The notes below the pieces were generated by a model. That model searched no databases, was not told the origin of the DNA, and saw nothing but the letters and a program-made list of their open reading frames with translations. A stretch of DNA of 64,000 nucleotides from Stictocephala bisonia (Eukaryota > Arthropoda > Insecta > Hemiptera > Membracidae). A program made the translations under genes and the position numbers. How positions within the stretch are numbered: position 1 is the first letter of the stretch; each line of letters starts with the position of its first letter. Below, in pieces: positions 1-11,361 of this stretch. The stretch lies in NCBI GenBank assembly GCA_035578905.1, contig JAQJVL010000305.1, positions 124,001-188,000 on the forward strand. The letters run 5' to 3'.

Positions 1-339
1 ATCTATTTATTAGTGAATTTGTCTGTTTAAACTTGTTTAATCCATTTCTTCTAATTTAGCCAGTCGTTATCCTAGGCCATGGAGGAGCCCCCGATGGAGG
101 GAGCAAGGGAAACCTCACCTTCATGGATCTTGAGGCAAACGGACCTGGTGAAGACGATGGCTTCATCTAGGTCCCGTTTCTGCGTGCTAAGAAAAGTAAG
201 ATGGTTTTCTTCTCTGTAGATGACAAGTCTGGTTCACAGGAGGAATCCTCTGAGGGGAGAATTCCCCTGCTGAACCGGAGGTAGACTGGCAGTCCTTCCT
301 AGACAAACTTCACATCAAATGTGTGCCCACCACTAGTTT

Positions 340-780
340 CAAAACGGTCCAGCTGTAACTGGCTAGCTGCAAGGCCCCCTTCCACACCTTCACTCTAAAG
401 GAGGAGGTGGAACTGAAGAGCGTTCTGAGGAGACTACCATCGCTGACAAAGGTTGATGATAAGAAGGTCGAGTTAGAAGATCTGGTTTTCGCGCTGTCCG
501 TTGTTAAGCCTTTGGAGAGGGCGGCGGGCTCGCCGAGGTCTCGTGCCCCACCAACAGCTTCCTGGTCCGCTTCAGGAAGACTGGTAACTGGCTCACGATA
601 TGCAAGAAGGATATTTTGACGGGAGTTAAGGTTTCCTTCTCCCAGTTCACGCCCCGGCCTGGGGTGAACCAGTGCTACCGATGCCAGCGCTGCAATCACA
701 GCTCGGCTTTTTGTCACAATGAGCCGAGATGTGTTGTGTGGTGGGGGCCATGAACGGTCCCTCTGCCTCGACTCTGCCCA
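340..780 (+). pseudogene. LINE ORF1 (gag-like) relic with zinc knuckle
   Basis: Around 380-510 a frame reads FHTFTLKEEVELKSVLRRLP and continues into a leucine/valine-rich stretch, which matches the pre-knuckle region of jockey-type ORF1 proteins. At 672-760 a cysteine-rich stretch (CYRCQRCNHSS, then CHNEPRC) resembles CCHC knuckles that bind the element RNA. The two parts are in different frames, so indels have broken the gene. In live elements this protein packages LINE RNA. Confidence 0.6.
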
Positions 781-1394
781 GAACCACCGAAATGTTGCTA
801 CTACGGTGGTGAACACCCAGCAAACTGAAGAGGATGTGAGGCTCACAAATGTGCTCAGAAGTGGCAAGAAGTACCACAGCCCAGGACTTGGTTGCCTGCC
901 AACATCCTTCCCACTACCTCGACTAGTACTGTAGCCGCACATCCTGCCTGCCCCACCAACAAATCTAGGTCTGGGCCTACACGGATTTTGTTGCGAAGTC
1001 GAGTGGGCCGAAAAAGAAGAGGAATAGAAAACACCACAAGAAGAGTCCTGGTGGAGCTACGTTGTACATCAGTCAGGCAAACCCAATGGAGGAGCCCCCG
1101 ACCCTGGTGGATAGTGTCCAACCCACCCCAAACCCGTATAGCACATCGTTCTCTGTCCCATGTACAGCCGAGGCCCAGCACAAACCCTCACCTAGGCGCC
1201 TTGTTCTAGCTGTCTTAAGTGTCACTGCTTCGGAATGCAGTGTGACTCACGAGGATTTATCACTGTGTCTGCTGTCCTGAAATGGATTTTATCGGTTGTA
1301 ACTATTGTCGGTTGTACCTATTGTTGCATAGTTGGTGATTCGACAACCATTCCATACTATGTCTGTTTTCTGGAATGTCTTGACAACAGGAATC

Positions 1395-1790
1395 TCCTGC
1401 CACACAGAGCATTCCCAGTAGTCCCTAGTGGCCTTGTGTATGAGGGAGACATTGTCCCTCTGCAACGAGGTCATTCGGGTGTCCCAGGGGGTTGTACTGC
1501 TCTCACCGTCACGATATGGAATCTTCTGCCGCACAGAGCATCCCCTGTAGTCCCTGGTGGCCTTGTGTATGAGGAAGACCTTGTCTCTTTGCAACGAAAA
1601 CATTCGTATGTCCCAGCGGGTCATACTGCTCTCATCACCACGATAGTGAATCAGCCGCACAGAGCATCCCCTGTAGTCCCGGTTGGCCTTATGTATTAGG
1701 GGGACCTTGTCCCTCTGCAACGAGGTTATTCGGGTGTCCCAGAGGGTCGTACTGCTTTCATCGCCGCGATAGACACTGTCCACCACGATG
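1395..1790 (+). repeat. Tandem repeat (126-129 bp) derived from the LINE endonuclease
   Basis: Three successive units share landmarks: acagagca starts at about 1404, 1533 and 1659, and each is followed by gtccc, then ccttgtgtatga or a close variant, then a ctctgcaacga-type block. Spacing is 129 then 126 bp. A fourth, more diverged unit is the element's own endonuclease start at 1900-2020 (ccctggctacttggtgtac, then ccctcttcaacgaggtcgtg). The array therefore looks like an internal amplification of endonuclease coding sequence. Confidence 0.65.
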
Positions 1791-1839
1791 GCTGAAAGCC
1801 TTAGGGTAATGTCGTCGCAGCTCGTCATAATGAACTTGT

Positions 1840-2470
1840 TTTGTTTGTAGAGGAACGAGGTATTAATATAATGCTGATTGCGGAGTCTCGCCTACGCGTG
1901 CACACCACCTTCACGATCCCTGGCTACTTGGTGTACAAAGGGGTCCGAGTCCCTCTTCAACGAGGTCGTGGAGATGCGTTGGGTGATGCTGCTGTCCTTG
2001 TTCGTTAGAGGCTGTTACATAGGGTCCTTACCACTAACACAACTTTCGAGTTCACATGTATAACCTTGCAGGTAGGCGGAGAGGAACTCTGTCCTATATA
2101 CGGCCTACGTTCCCCCAACTGTGGCATTTAACCCCGCTGAACTTGATGCTTTGTTCGCAAGGCATGAAACTGTAATAGTTGGGCTGGAGGGGGGCTTCAA
2201 TGCAAAACATGCTTCCTGGGGATAAAGGAGGGCCAATCAACGAGGGATGGGTTTTCGGCGGTACTTGGTTGACAAGGATGGCATAGGCGTCGCTGCACCT
2301 GCCGAGCCGACGCACTATCCATCACGGGCAAATGCAATGCCTGATATTCTTGACATATTCCTGTTTCAGGAACTCCAGAGACACCTAGATGTGTGCGTAT
2401 TTTATGACTTGTCATCGGACCACAACCCCTGTCTTGGCTACCCTCGAGCAGCCACGAGCCTGGGTTGCTT
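1840..2470 (+). pseudogene. LINE apurinic-like endonuclease relic
   Basis: Frames in this stretch give fragments typical of the exonuclease-endonuclease-phosphatase fold of jockey-like elements: IMLIAESRL then TIPGYLVYKGVRVPLQRG near 1872-1965, FNAKHASWG near 2195-2220 (catalytic asparagine block), MPDILDIFL near 2338-2366, and LSSDHNPCL near 2410-2436 (the SDH catalytic box). The blocks lie in different frames and are separated by stops, so this is a dead copy. The domain nicks target DNA to prime reverse transcription in active elements. Confidence 0.65.
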
Positions 2471-3239
2471 CCTACCGGGCCCTAGGAAAAGGAATGGAAC
2501 ACTATAGAGCGATCCTCGAAAACCTACTCCGGCCGCTGCCACCGGAACGGACTACTAATGAACTTGACTTGCAGGTGCAGGAGCTACAAGGTGTGCCAAG
2601 GTGTGCTGGCAGATGCTGTCGAGGCTGCCACAAGGTCTGTCACTCCAAAGCCTGCCAATCCAGCTCTCCCAGCTTATATTCAACGTGAATTGCTGAAGAA
2701 GTGGAGACTGAGACGTGCCTGTCTGCGGAATCCTGACGGTAATAGGGCGTTCAACCACCAGTGTCAAACTGTCAAAGACTTGCTGTGTGATTACAGAACG
2801 ACGTCGTGAAATGACTACTCTCTCGGCTCTGATGGTAGCGCCTGGAGATTAGCCAAGCTACTACGCAGCGAGAAGAGAAAAATCGGCCCATTTCATGGTC
2901 GGCTTGGCTTAGTCTACTCAGCCGGCGCAAAAGCTGAGGCTTCGATAACACCATAGAAGAGCAGTTTTGAACTCATGCCAACTTCTACGCCGAGAACCAC
3001 GTTGAGGATGTAGTGCTGTTTAATTAAAATTTCTTTATTGTAGACCCTGACGAACCATCAACCCATTCACTATGGATGACGTCCAGAAAACAGTCGAGAG
3101 AGCAAGCCGAGGAAAGCACCATGTATGGACGGAATGGGTGCACGAGCTCTTCAAGCTGCTCCGGCCCTGCTAATCATGTGGTTGGTTACAATGTTCAACT
3201 CAGCTCTGTGACTGCGCCACTTCCCGGCCTAGCAAATCC

Positions 3240-4146
3240 AAACTGTTCCCTCAGAACTTAAGACCAATATCTCTCATCCCTACCACCTCAAAAATGTTTG
3301 AGAGACTTTTTCTATCCTGGATATCCCTATTCCTGGATGGCTTTTTCCGCCCGGAGCAGTTTGGGTTTCGGCGTGGTCATTCAACGATGCAACAGCTGGT
3401 GAGAGTTGTAAACATATTGGTAGGTAACCATAATTTAAACCTGTGCTCAGTTGCAGTTCTTCTTGATGTCAGCAAGGCGTTTGACAAGGTCTGGCACGAT
3501 GGCCTGCTCTTCAATCTCGCCGAAACTCCTCTGCCGGTGGCAGCTGCCCACCTGCTGAAATCATACCTCTCAGGTTGAACGTTCAGGATATGTTTAGACG
3601 GCGTGCTGTCATCTCCAATAGCGTCTAGCAGCCACAGGGCAGTGTACTGTACAGGGTGCAGTCATGTACCTATATACTAATGACTTACCGCTTGTCTCCA
3701 GGGTCTCGCTGTCTTTGTACGCTGGCGATGCCATGCTGATATATCTTAGTGCATTGACTGCTCAGGCAGCAATAGTGATGCAGGAGCAGATGAACGCACT
3801 CTCCCCATGGCTTAAGACATGGAAAATTGCCATAAACATTGATAAGAGTAATGCCATATGTTTCAGGAAGGAAAGAGGGATGCCTTGGGCTGAGCCGGCA
3901 CCGGTCACCCTAGATGGCCAACCCATGACCTGGAAGCATACTGTAAAATTTCTTGGCGTGACTCTTGATTTCAGGCTTAGGTTCAACGAGCACGCATCGA
4001 AGAAGTTTATTGAGGGAAATCAGCTGGTGGCATGCTCAACCCTCTCATCGGCTGGAAATCGAAGCTGCATTTTTCTCAAGAGTAAGCTTCGCTACTGTGT
4101 GGGCGGCTACTCCATAAGAGCAGATGAGCATGTGAACCCCCTGTGA
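3240..4146 (+). pseudogene. LINE reverse transcriptase relic
   Basis: Fragment 3294-3578 carries the RT fingers and palm A region: EQFGFRRGHST and LLDVSKAFDKVWHDGLL. Fragment 3664-4146 carries the palm C and thumb region: YTNDLPLVSRVS, then LYAGDAMLIYL where the catalytic pair should read DD, then the thumb starting near LSPWLKTWKIAIN. A frame break near 3580-3660 removes the PQG motif region. The substitution of the first catalytic Asp by Gly and the frameshifts mean no activity is expected. Confidence 0.8.
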
Positions 4147-4261
4147 GATTTGTAAAAAAAAATGAACAGCGTTTAAAGTTTAAGTTAAATTATTTATACA
4201 TTAAAACGACAAAATATGTGGTTTTAAACTCTTAAATGTAAGACAACCCAAAGAAGCGCCT

Positions 4262-4505
4262 TCCGCTAGCTTCATCGTCTAAAGATTCTTAGTTCGATCC
4301 CAGAGTCATGAACACATTTGAAAGGGATCAGCTGATAACCACCAGCTGTTCATTTGTCATTGGGCTATTAATTAATGACACTTTCTAAGGAATAGTAGGC
4401 CTTAGTTTGCAACAATGACTACATTTGCTCATATACACTCATTAAACTCTTCAAAATCCATATTTTCCCATATCTTGACAATTAGCTTAGCGTCTTAAGA
4501 ACAAA
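4262..4505 (+). mobile_element. SINE copy, modular family, head type A
   Basis: A partial tRNA-like head with a B-box (agttcgatccc at about 4291) is followed by a body that reappears, reverse-complemented, at 35533-35806. Shared blocks include cagctgataaccaccagctg, tgggctattaattaatgaca, ctaaggaatagtaggcctta and the tail block near cccatatcttgacaattag. The A-box end looks truncated or diverged. Confidence 0.6.
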
Positions 4506-5376
4506 TACTAATAAGTTGACTGTATTACTGTAGCGGGAGATCAATATTTGAACACTATGACACAAGTATTTTGTACTTAAGATTTTGTTTATAGACTATT
4601 TATTCGTATACTATTGGATTTTAGTCTGGAAGGAGTACTGGGATATTGGAAGATTTTTTAGTAATAACTGTGTAAATTTGATGTACAGTGAGAACTAGTT
4701 ACAGTACTAGTATTTTTTTGTTCCAACTAAGATTCAAATTATAAAAACATATAATACCATTTTAAAATGCATATTTTAAAACGCAAAATTAAATGAGGAA
4801 AACAATGGTGTGATTAGAGTTTTCATAGGCTTATTAGGTTTTTAGTAAATAACCTGCAAACTCAGATGCACATAATTTCTGCGCCGACAGAGTAATAAAA
4901 TACTCTCAGGTGACCAGTTTTCATATTTAGACAGAGTTGTAAACTCTTATACATCCAATCGCTCACAAATTAAGTCTAGTAAATTTATGAAGTCAAATAA
5001 ATTTACCCACAAATAAATTATGGGTTGTTATTTTGGGATCATGAGACAATGAATTAAGTTATTCACTAATTAACTGTGAAACTGTAAATGTAGCAGGATT
5101 TCATACGGCACATATACCAAAGGTGGGTGAGGGAAGATAAGCAAGCATTCTTATATTTTGGGTGATGCTTAGGTTATCTACAATCATGTATGTTGAAAGA
5201 GTAAGTGGCTCATCAACAGACATGTATGTATATGAAGAAGGTGGGTGGCCCATCAATAGGTGAGTACGCGAGGTTAAAGGATGGACCATCAACAGCTGTA
5301 TTTTGGAGTGTGAGTTACAATAAACTTTAACATTACCTGAAAAATATAACTATGTTTTTTGTTACATAAGTATCTT
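4506..5376. other. Intergenic, AT-rich; faint 38-40 bp repeat
   Basis: No gene is visible. At about 5170-5300 there are roughly three poor copies of a 38-40 bp unit around ggcccatcaatagg / ggctcatcaacag / ggaccatcaacagc, distantly like the 36-bp minisatellite found elsewhere. The 3' untranslated region of the minus-strand UGT presumably starts at the right end: an AATAAA (minus strand) overlaps the stop codon at 5374-5380. Confidence 0.5.
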
Positions 5377-5668
5377 TTATTTTAATTTCTTTGATAGAGC
5401 ACAGTGATTTGTTCTATTTCCAAATTTAAATACAATTTTTGATAGTATAATGTAAAACATAACAATTAAAAACATAGCTCCACTAAAAATAACTGCCAGA
5501 ACATCTAGCAGAGCTAGTTGGTACCAGGGCATTAGAGCTGATACAGGTTTTAAGTGCTGAGCTCCACCATGCCTCAGTACGTACTCTGTCCAGAACACGA
5601 TAGTATCTTCAGGTGACATTGGCATGTCCTTGAACACACTTGATAGCCTCTTCATATTCTCTTTGTAC
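5377..5668 (-). CDS. UGT exon 5 (membrane anchor and ER tail)
   Basis: Acceptor tttacatAG at 5670-5669. The exon completes the split codon and reads YKENMKRLS, then DTIVFWTEYVLRHGGAQHL, a single membrane span, and a short basic tail ending KKLK before TAA. Confidence 0.93.
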
Positions 5669-8206
5669 CTATGTAAAAGTAATTATTAGTAAAAATTAAA
5701 GAGATAGAGGATAAAATGAGAATTTTCATGACAGCAATTTTATTTATTTCTATTTTTACTATTCAAAATTTATGATAATTATTGATTTGTTTATATTGAA
5801 AGTAAAATACTTTCTCAGAGCCAGTCAACGATATAAGATATGATTCTTGCACCAAGTGAATTCTAGCCAGTTAATTTGGCCATATATCAACTGTGGTATT
5901 CACCCACCCATTCATCCATACACATACCACCAATTCTGTGGTGGTATTGACTAACCATACCGCTCACCCATATATGTACTGTGGTAATGGCCCTTCTGCC
6001 CATACATGTTTATTTTTTATTGATTTATTTATTCTTATAGTCAAGATGTGGGCGAATATGTATTTTGAATTTGTATGATAAGTGTAATACTACATGGTGA
6101 TGTAATACTACATGGTGATGTAATACTACATGGTGATGTAATACTACATGGTGATGTAATACCATTACGATTTCCTATAAATCCTTCCTTCTTAGCAACA
6201 CTAAACGATAACTGTAGTAATGGACAATAGTTGAAAATAGTTACTTCATCATTATTATAGAGGGTAGCCCTTTCTTCATAACTTAACCATTTGTAAGCTT
6301 AATTACTTATATGTATGTAGTATATGAGTGGGTGGGTGGGTCAATGTCACCCCTTGCCTATGGGTGAGTGGGTGGGTTAATACCAGTCTACGTCTATGGC
6401 TGGGCTAGTTATCAGACTCTAATACCAAGTTTCACTAACAATTAATTCCTCTGTAATTCCAGATTAGCTACTTGATTATGACATGATGAGTTTTAATAGA
6501 TCACAACAATCGTCAATGACAAGGAAACTGTCCTGAGCCTCTTGTGTAACTTGACCTCAATAAACTACTAACCACATAGTTGTGGACACAGATACCTCTG
6601 TAATTCCTGATCTGCTGTTTGATTGGCACACGAGGAGCCTTAGTAGATCACAACACAGTGAATTTTAGAGCACTAGTAAATTTTGGCTATTAATAACGGA
6701 AAAAGTCACTACCAATATATCAAGACAATATATGGGCGAGCTGGTGGCTGAGCGGTCTAAGGCATCAGACCTTTGTGCCTGGGTTAGAGTAGGCACAGGT
6801 TTGAATCCTGCCTGGTATTTATCAGTAATGTTTACCTTGTACTGTTCTGGTTCGCCCTACTTTGTCTTTCCTGCACAGATCAATATGGTAATGGGCAGAG
6901 TAAAGCTAAGAAGGAGATCGACCTTTTCTTAAAAAAAAAAAAAAAAAAAAAAAAACCATAAAAATGAACTGTTTAACTATTATGAATTATACACAATCAT
7001 TATTATTACAATATAAAAGATGAAAGCAACAATCTTACTTTGGTGTTTTTAAAACTGTTTGGATGGCTTCAAAAATAGTGGCTGACGTCAAGTCATGTAG
7101 ATTGAGTTGAAGACCAATCTCTGCCTCTTCATAGAACTTGGCGTTTCGGTGTTGGTCAAATACATAAGGAATGCCTATTACAGGGACTCCATTATACATA
7201 GCTTCAATTTGACTTAGCTGGCCTCCATGAGTTACAAACAGTACACAATTTGGATGAGCTGAAAATAAATATATTGAGTATTTGTTTGCTTTTTAAGTCT
7301 AATATGATTTGTGGTTATGTAAATCAGGTTAGAGAAGACATCAATGATTCAAACAGGATTGATTATCACAAAGAGCAAACACACAGAAACTACATTCTGT
7401 GATTTCATGTAAAAGATCCATTACAGTAGTGCCTATTAAAACACGTCCAATGCTGATGACGCCAGTTGGCGTCACTCCCGCCTTTTTGCAAGCCAACAAG
7501 AACGTAAAAACAAGAACGACGCCACTTGGCATCATTTATTATTTTTTACATTATATTGCTAATGTTTGAATAAAACATTTCGTGAACATGTACATAATAA
7601 ATTATGAAATAATAAACATCTAAAAATAAAATAAAATATTTCAGCATTTGCACAGTAATGAATTTCCATGTCAGCAGTGAACGTGTTAATGATAATGAAA
7701 AGTAATCTAGTATTTATATAAATAATTATTTCTAAGGCATTTGACCATTCAGATCAATACATTTTGTTTACTAAACTTTAATTTGGCAGGCATTAAAGAA
7801 AATTATTTAATAATTGCTTTAAATTATATTTTAAGACCGGCATTTTAAATCGTAGGGAAAAAGGTTAAATGGGCAATAAGTAAGTGTAAGGAAATAGCAA
7901 CTGGAGTTACACAAAGATTCTTTCTTTCTATCAATCTATTTTAAACTTGCATGAACGATTTGCTAATTTAAAATGTGCATAGTAAGATTAATAATGTTTT
8001 GAACAATTTTGTTTTACAATATACTTTGCGGTATGGGAAATTTGTTGGAAACATAATGAGAAATGACTTAAACACTGCGAAGTACAAGTTCCTAACTTTG
8101 GATCCCCAACTGACCTTATGGTTGGAACTTCACTTGTTGAATAAAGTTCAAGCGCTAGCCAATACTGCAGGCTCATCTAATCTGGCATGTGAAGTTTTCA
8201 GTACGG

Positions 8207-8237
<31 letters not shown>

Positions 8238-11200
8238 GAACAATCATGTAGTTGATATAAGCACAAAATATTTGTTTTAATATATGAAATTAAAGTTACC
8301 ATAAAATAATCCTTATTACTTAATAAATCCAGGTAAATTCCACCTTAAATAAGGAGTTATGATCATTACACTATCTTTGTCGTTTCAAAGATGGAACCGA
8401 GAATGTGAGGGTCTATACAAGGAAAGGAGTTTAAGAACACTGAAAATGCTAACAGAGGTTATTTGCTGTACTCTCTGATAATGCTAGAATAGAGAAATAG
8501 GTAAAAAATACAATAGAAAAACTTAATTTTACCCACACCAGACGGGCTTGGTCCTTATTTTGAAAACCCTCCACCTGTAAGCCCCTTGGAAATAGCACTA
8601 GGTTTCACCTGAGACCTACGGACATAACAAAACACATTGTCGGCCTGTCTAAGTCAATCTCTGACAAAAGGTTTGTCAATCTTATGACAAACTGAATAAG
8701 ATCAAGAGAAGCCAACAGGTACTGTTAGAAGTTTCAAGGTCCTTCACCTTCTAAGAGTTAAATGAGGTGGTTATGGCACTGCCAGTTGGGAAGGCAGCCG
8801 GAATAGATGACATGCCTGTACTTTCTGCGATATGCCCAAAGCTTTTAAAAGATCTAAAATAATAGCTGTTTTTGAAGCCTGGTAAAGAACCAGAACAAGC
8901 CAAAAGGGGCAGCCTATAGCTCTTTTAAGTGTCTGTTATGAGTTGTTGGCTGATTTACAACAAAACATCATCTATGCTCAATGATAGCATACCTATTGAA
9001 CAGGCTGGGTTCAGGCCTGGTCGGAATTGTTGTGACCAGGTACTTTCTTTAACATCTTCCATTGAGAATAGGTATAAAAAGAAAATTAAAACATCAGCAG
9101 CATTTGTAGAATTTTCAGCAGCCTATAACACCGTCTAGAGAAAGCGCGTCTTACTTAAATGTTACAACTTAATTCTGTGACCTCGATAGTTATAATTTCT
9201 GAATTCTACCCTCAACAACAGGTTAATTAAAGTGTGCCTGAGTCACAGAGAAAGTTCTTTAAGGTACTTGACTGATGGACTGCCACAAGGCTCTGTTTTT
9301 GCTATTCTTTTATTCAATATATATACTGCTACATTTCCCATCACACAGTCCTAAGAATTCATATATGCAGATGTTATTGCTCTCGCAACTCAACATGAGG
9401 ACATATCAAAAGCAGAAAGAACACTTACACTTTATCCAGCCACCATCAATAATTATTTTAGAGCCTGGATGCTGAAGACCAATCTAACAAAGATAAAAGT
9501 TAACTGCTTTCAACTGAGTAAAAAATAGACTAGCTAATCAAAAACTGAACATCCTTTTCGATGGTGTGAGGCTAAAATATAATGAGCATCCACAGCACTT
9601 GGGCTCAGTTTAGATAGATCTCTGTGTTAAAAGTCACCCACAGAAAACACCTGCTAAAGTGAGAACCAGATTACTGGATCTTCATAGGAGCCAATGTACA
9701 AGTTCTGCGTTGCCTTCAAATAGTGCAGATACCGAGCCGGCCTTTAGTGTAATGGGGCCTTTGTTGTAGAAGTTTACTATGTTACAAGATTTTAGCGTTT
9801 AATCTGATCTGTTCTTCTTTCAATATGTAATTACTTTTAAATGGTTACTGTCTGTTTATTTTGATTAATGGTTTTACTTGTTATTGAATGTTTTTCTTAC
9901 CAAGATAAACATTATATAAGCTTGTTATGTTTTTATTTTATTGTCTGTAGATATATTGTCTATTTTATGAATCAGACTGTGTAATTGGGTATTGCCTGTT
10001 TTACAGCACTGTCAAACAATCAAACATGTTATATTAAACTTTTGATATAAAATTGTGTAATATATCTAAGATTTTATAACATTATTAATGAAAATTACCT
10101 AGAACATCCTGCTGAGGGGCCCATTTAATCAACTTTACGTTGCTTGGTAGTCCTTGAATTGTTTGTCTCCTCGTTTTCCACAAAATTCTCTGTGGTAGTT
10201 TTTTAAATACATTTATATACATATCAAAGTATTTTTGAGGCATCAGTTCATCAGGAATATAAGTTCCAAGACTGAAGAAAATTACACCCTCCAAAGATTC
10301 ATCCAGAAATGTTTTCAAATCCTTAAACATAACAAATAAAAATATTTTTGACAATTTCTCTCACTTAAAAGGCTATTTCAAAGGATAAAAAAAAGAGACT
10401 TTATGAATTAATTAATGCAGTACAACTATAAAAGATTATATTTCAAGGTGAGAAGATGATTAAGACATTAGGAAAACTGTCTAAGGCCTATGAGTTTGAG
10501 AATTAATTGTTGGCCTTGACTGGCCATTCAGCATCCTAGGACTTAAGATGTAGATCAAGAAGTATAACTCAATAAGATGCCTTCCTTTTGCTGAGCTCAA
10601 ACTTATTCTGCATGCTGCCTGTGGCCGATGCAAAAAACATTCCTACACAATGCTCAAAAACAAATATTGAAGGAACTATATTTGTTAAAGCTTTGACATT
10701 TTTACCACCAAATCAACTTTACAGTGGCGTAGCTAGACCTGTGGGGGCCCTGATGCAAGATAAGCAAATGAGGCCTCAGGAACTTGACAAAGTACCTCCT
10801 CTCCTACCAAAAAAAAAACGGAATACCGCACATTAAATTATATATTTATTTGCCAAATGATTAAAAATTTAATTTGGGATGAAAAGAATTAGTTTTTTAC
10901 AGCGACGTTGAACCTGTCATAGAAGAACAATAAATTGCTCTTTTTAAGTACTGCTCAAGTTCATTCATTGGTGGTCTAAATTAAAGGTAAATGAAAAATA
11001 CAACGTACATTTGACATTAAAAATAACTGTTATAATTCGAGGTAAGGAAAAAATATCTAAAACTTTATAATTTTACGAATATAACTTACTGTCAGCGTAG
11101 AAATTATTTACACCCAAGTTTAAAGGTTGTTTACTAAGATACCTATGTAAAACCTAACCATTGTTTCCTCATTTAAATATACGTTATGAGATATGCATTT

Positions 11201-11314
11201 AAAAATATTATTATAAGTTTTAATAGTTTGTATCCTAGTTTTAACAAAAAAGTGCCGGGATTAGTTTTCATTGTACATCAACTTTAGACGTTTATTACAC
11301 AAAACACATGATGG

Positions 11315-11361
<47 letters not shown>

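Larger units (their letters stand above)
300..4146 (+). mobile_element. Degenerate jockey-like non-LTR retrotransposon
   Basis: A decayed LINE whose pieces stand in the expected order: gag-like ORF1 with zinc knuckles (about 340-770), endonuclease (about 1840-2470) and reverse transcriptase (about 3240-4146). No long open frame survives, and the protein matches jump between frames. The RT catalytic box reads YAGD where active enzymes have YADD. The 3' part after the RT is missing; a SINE starts about 115 bp further on. Family placement rests on the gag-EN-RT layout and RT wording. It is an old, inactive copy. Confidence 0.8.

Noticed and set aside
310..942. 210-codon minus-strand frame over the left LINE
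   Set aside because: It is antisense to the gag-like ORF1 relic and has no domain of its own.
1289..1828. 179-codon minus-strand frame
   Set aside because: Antisense shadow of the endonuclease-derived tandem repeat.
6734..6820. A functional tRNA-Leu or tRNA-Ser gene
   Set aside because: A and B boxes fit, but the acceptor stem does not close and a SINE body with poly-A follows; a second copy at 18.9 kb confirms a SINE.
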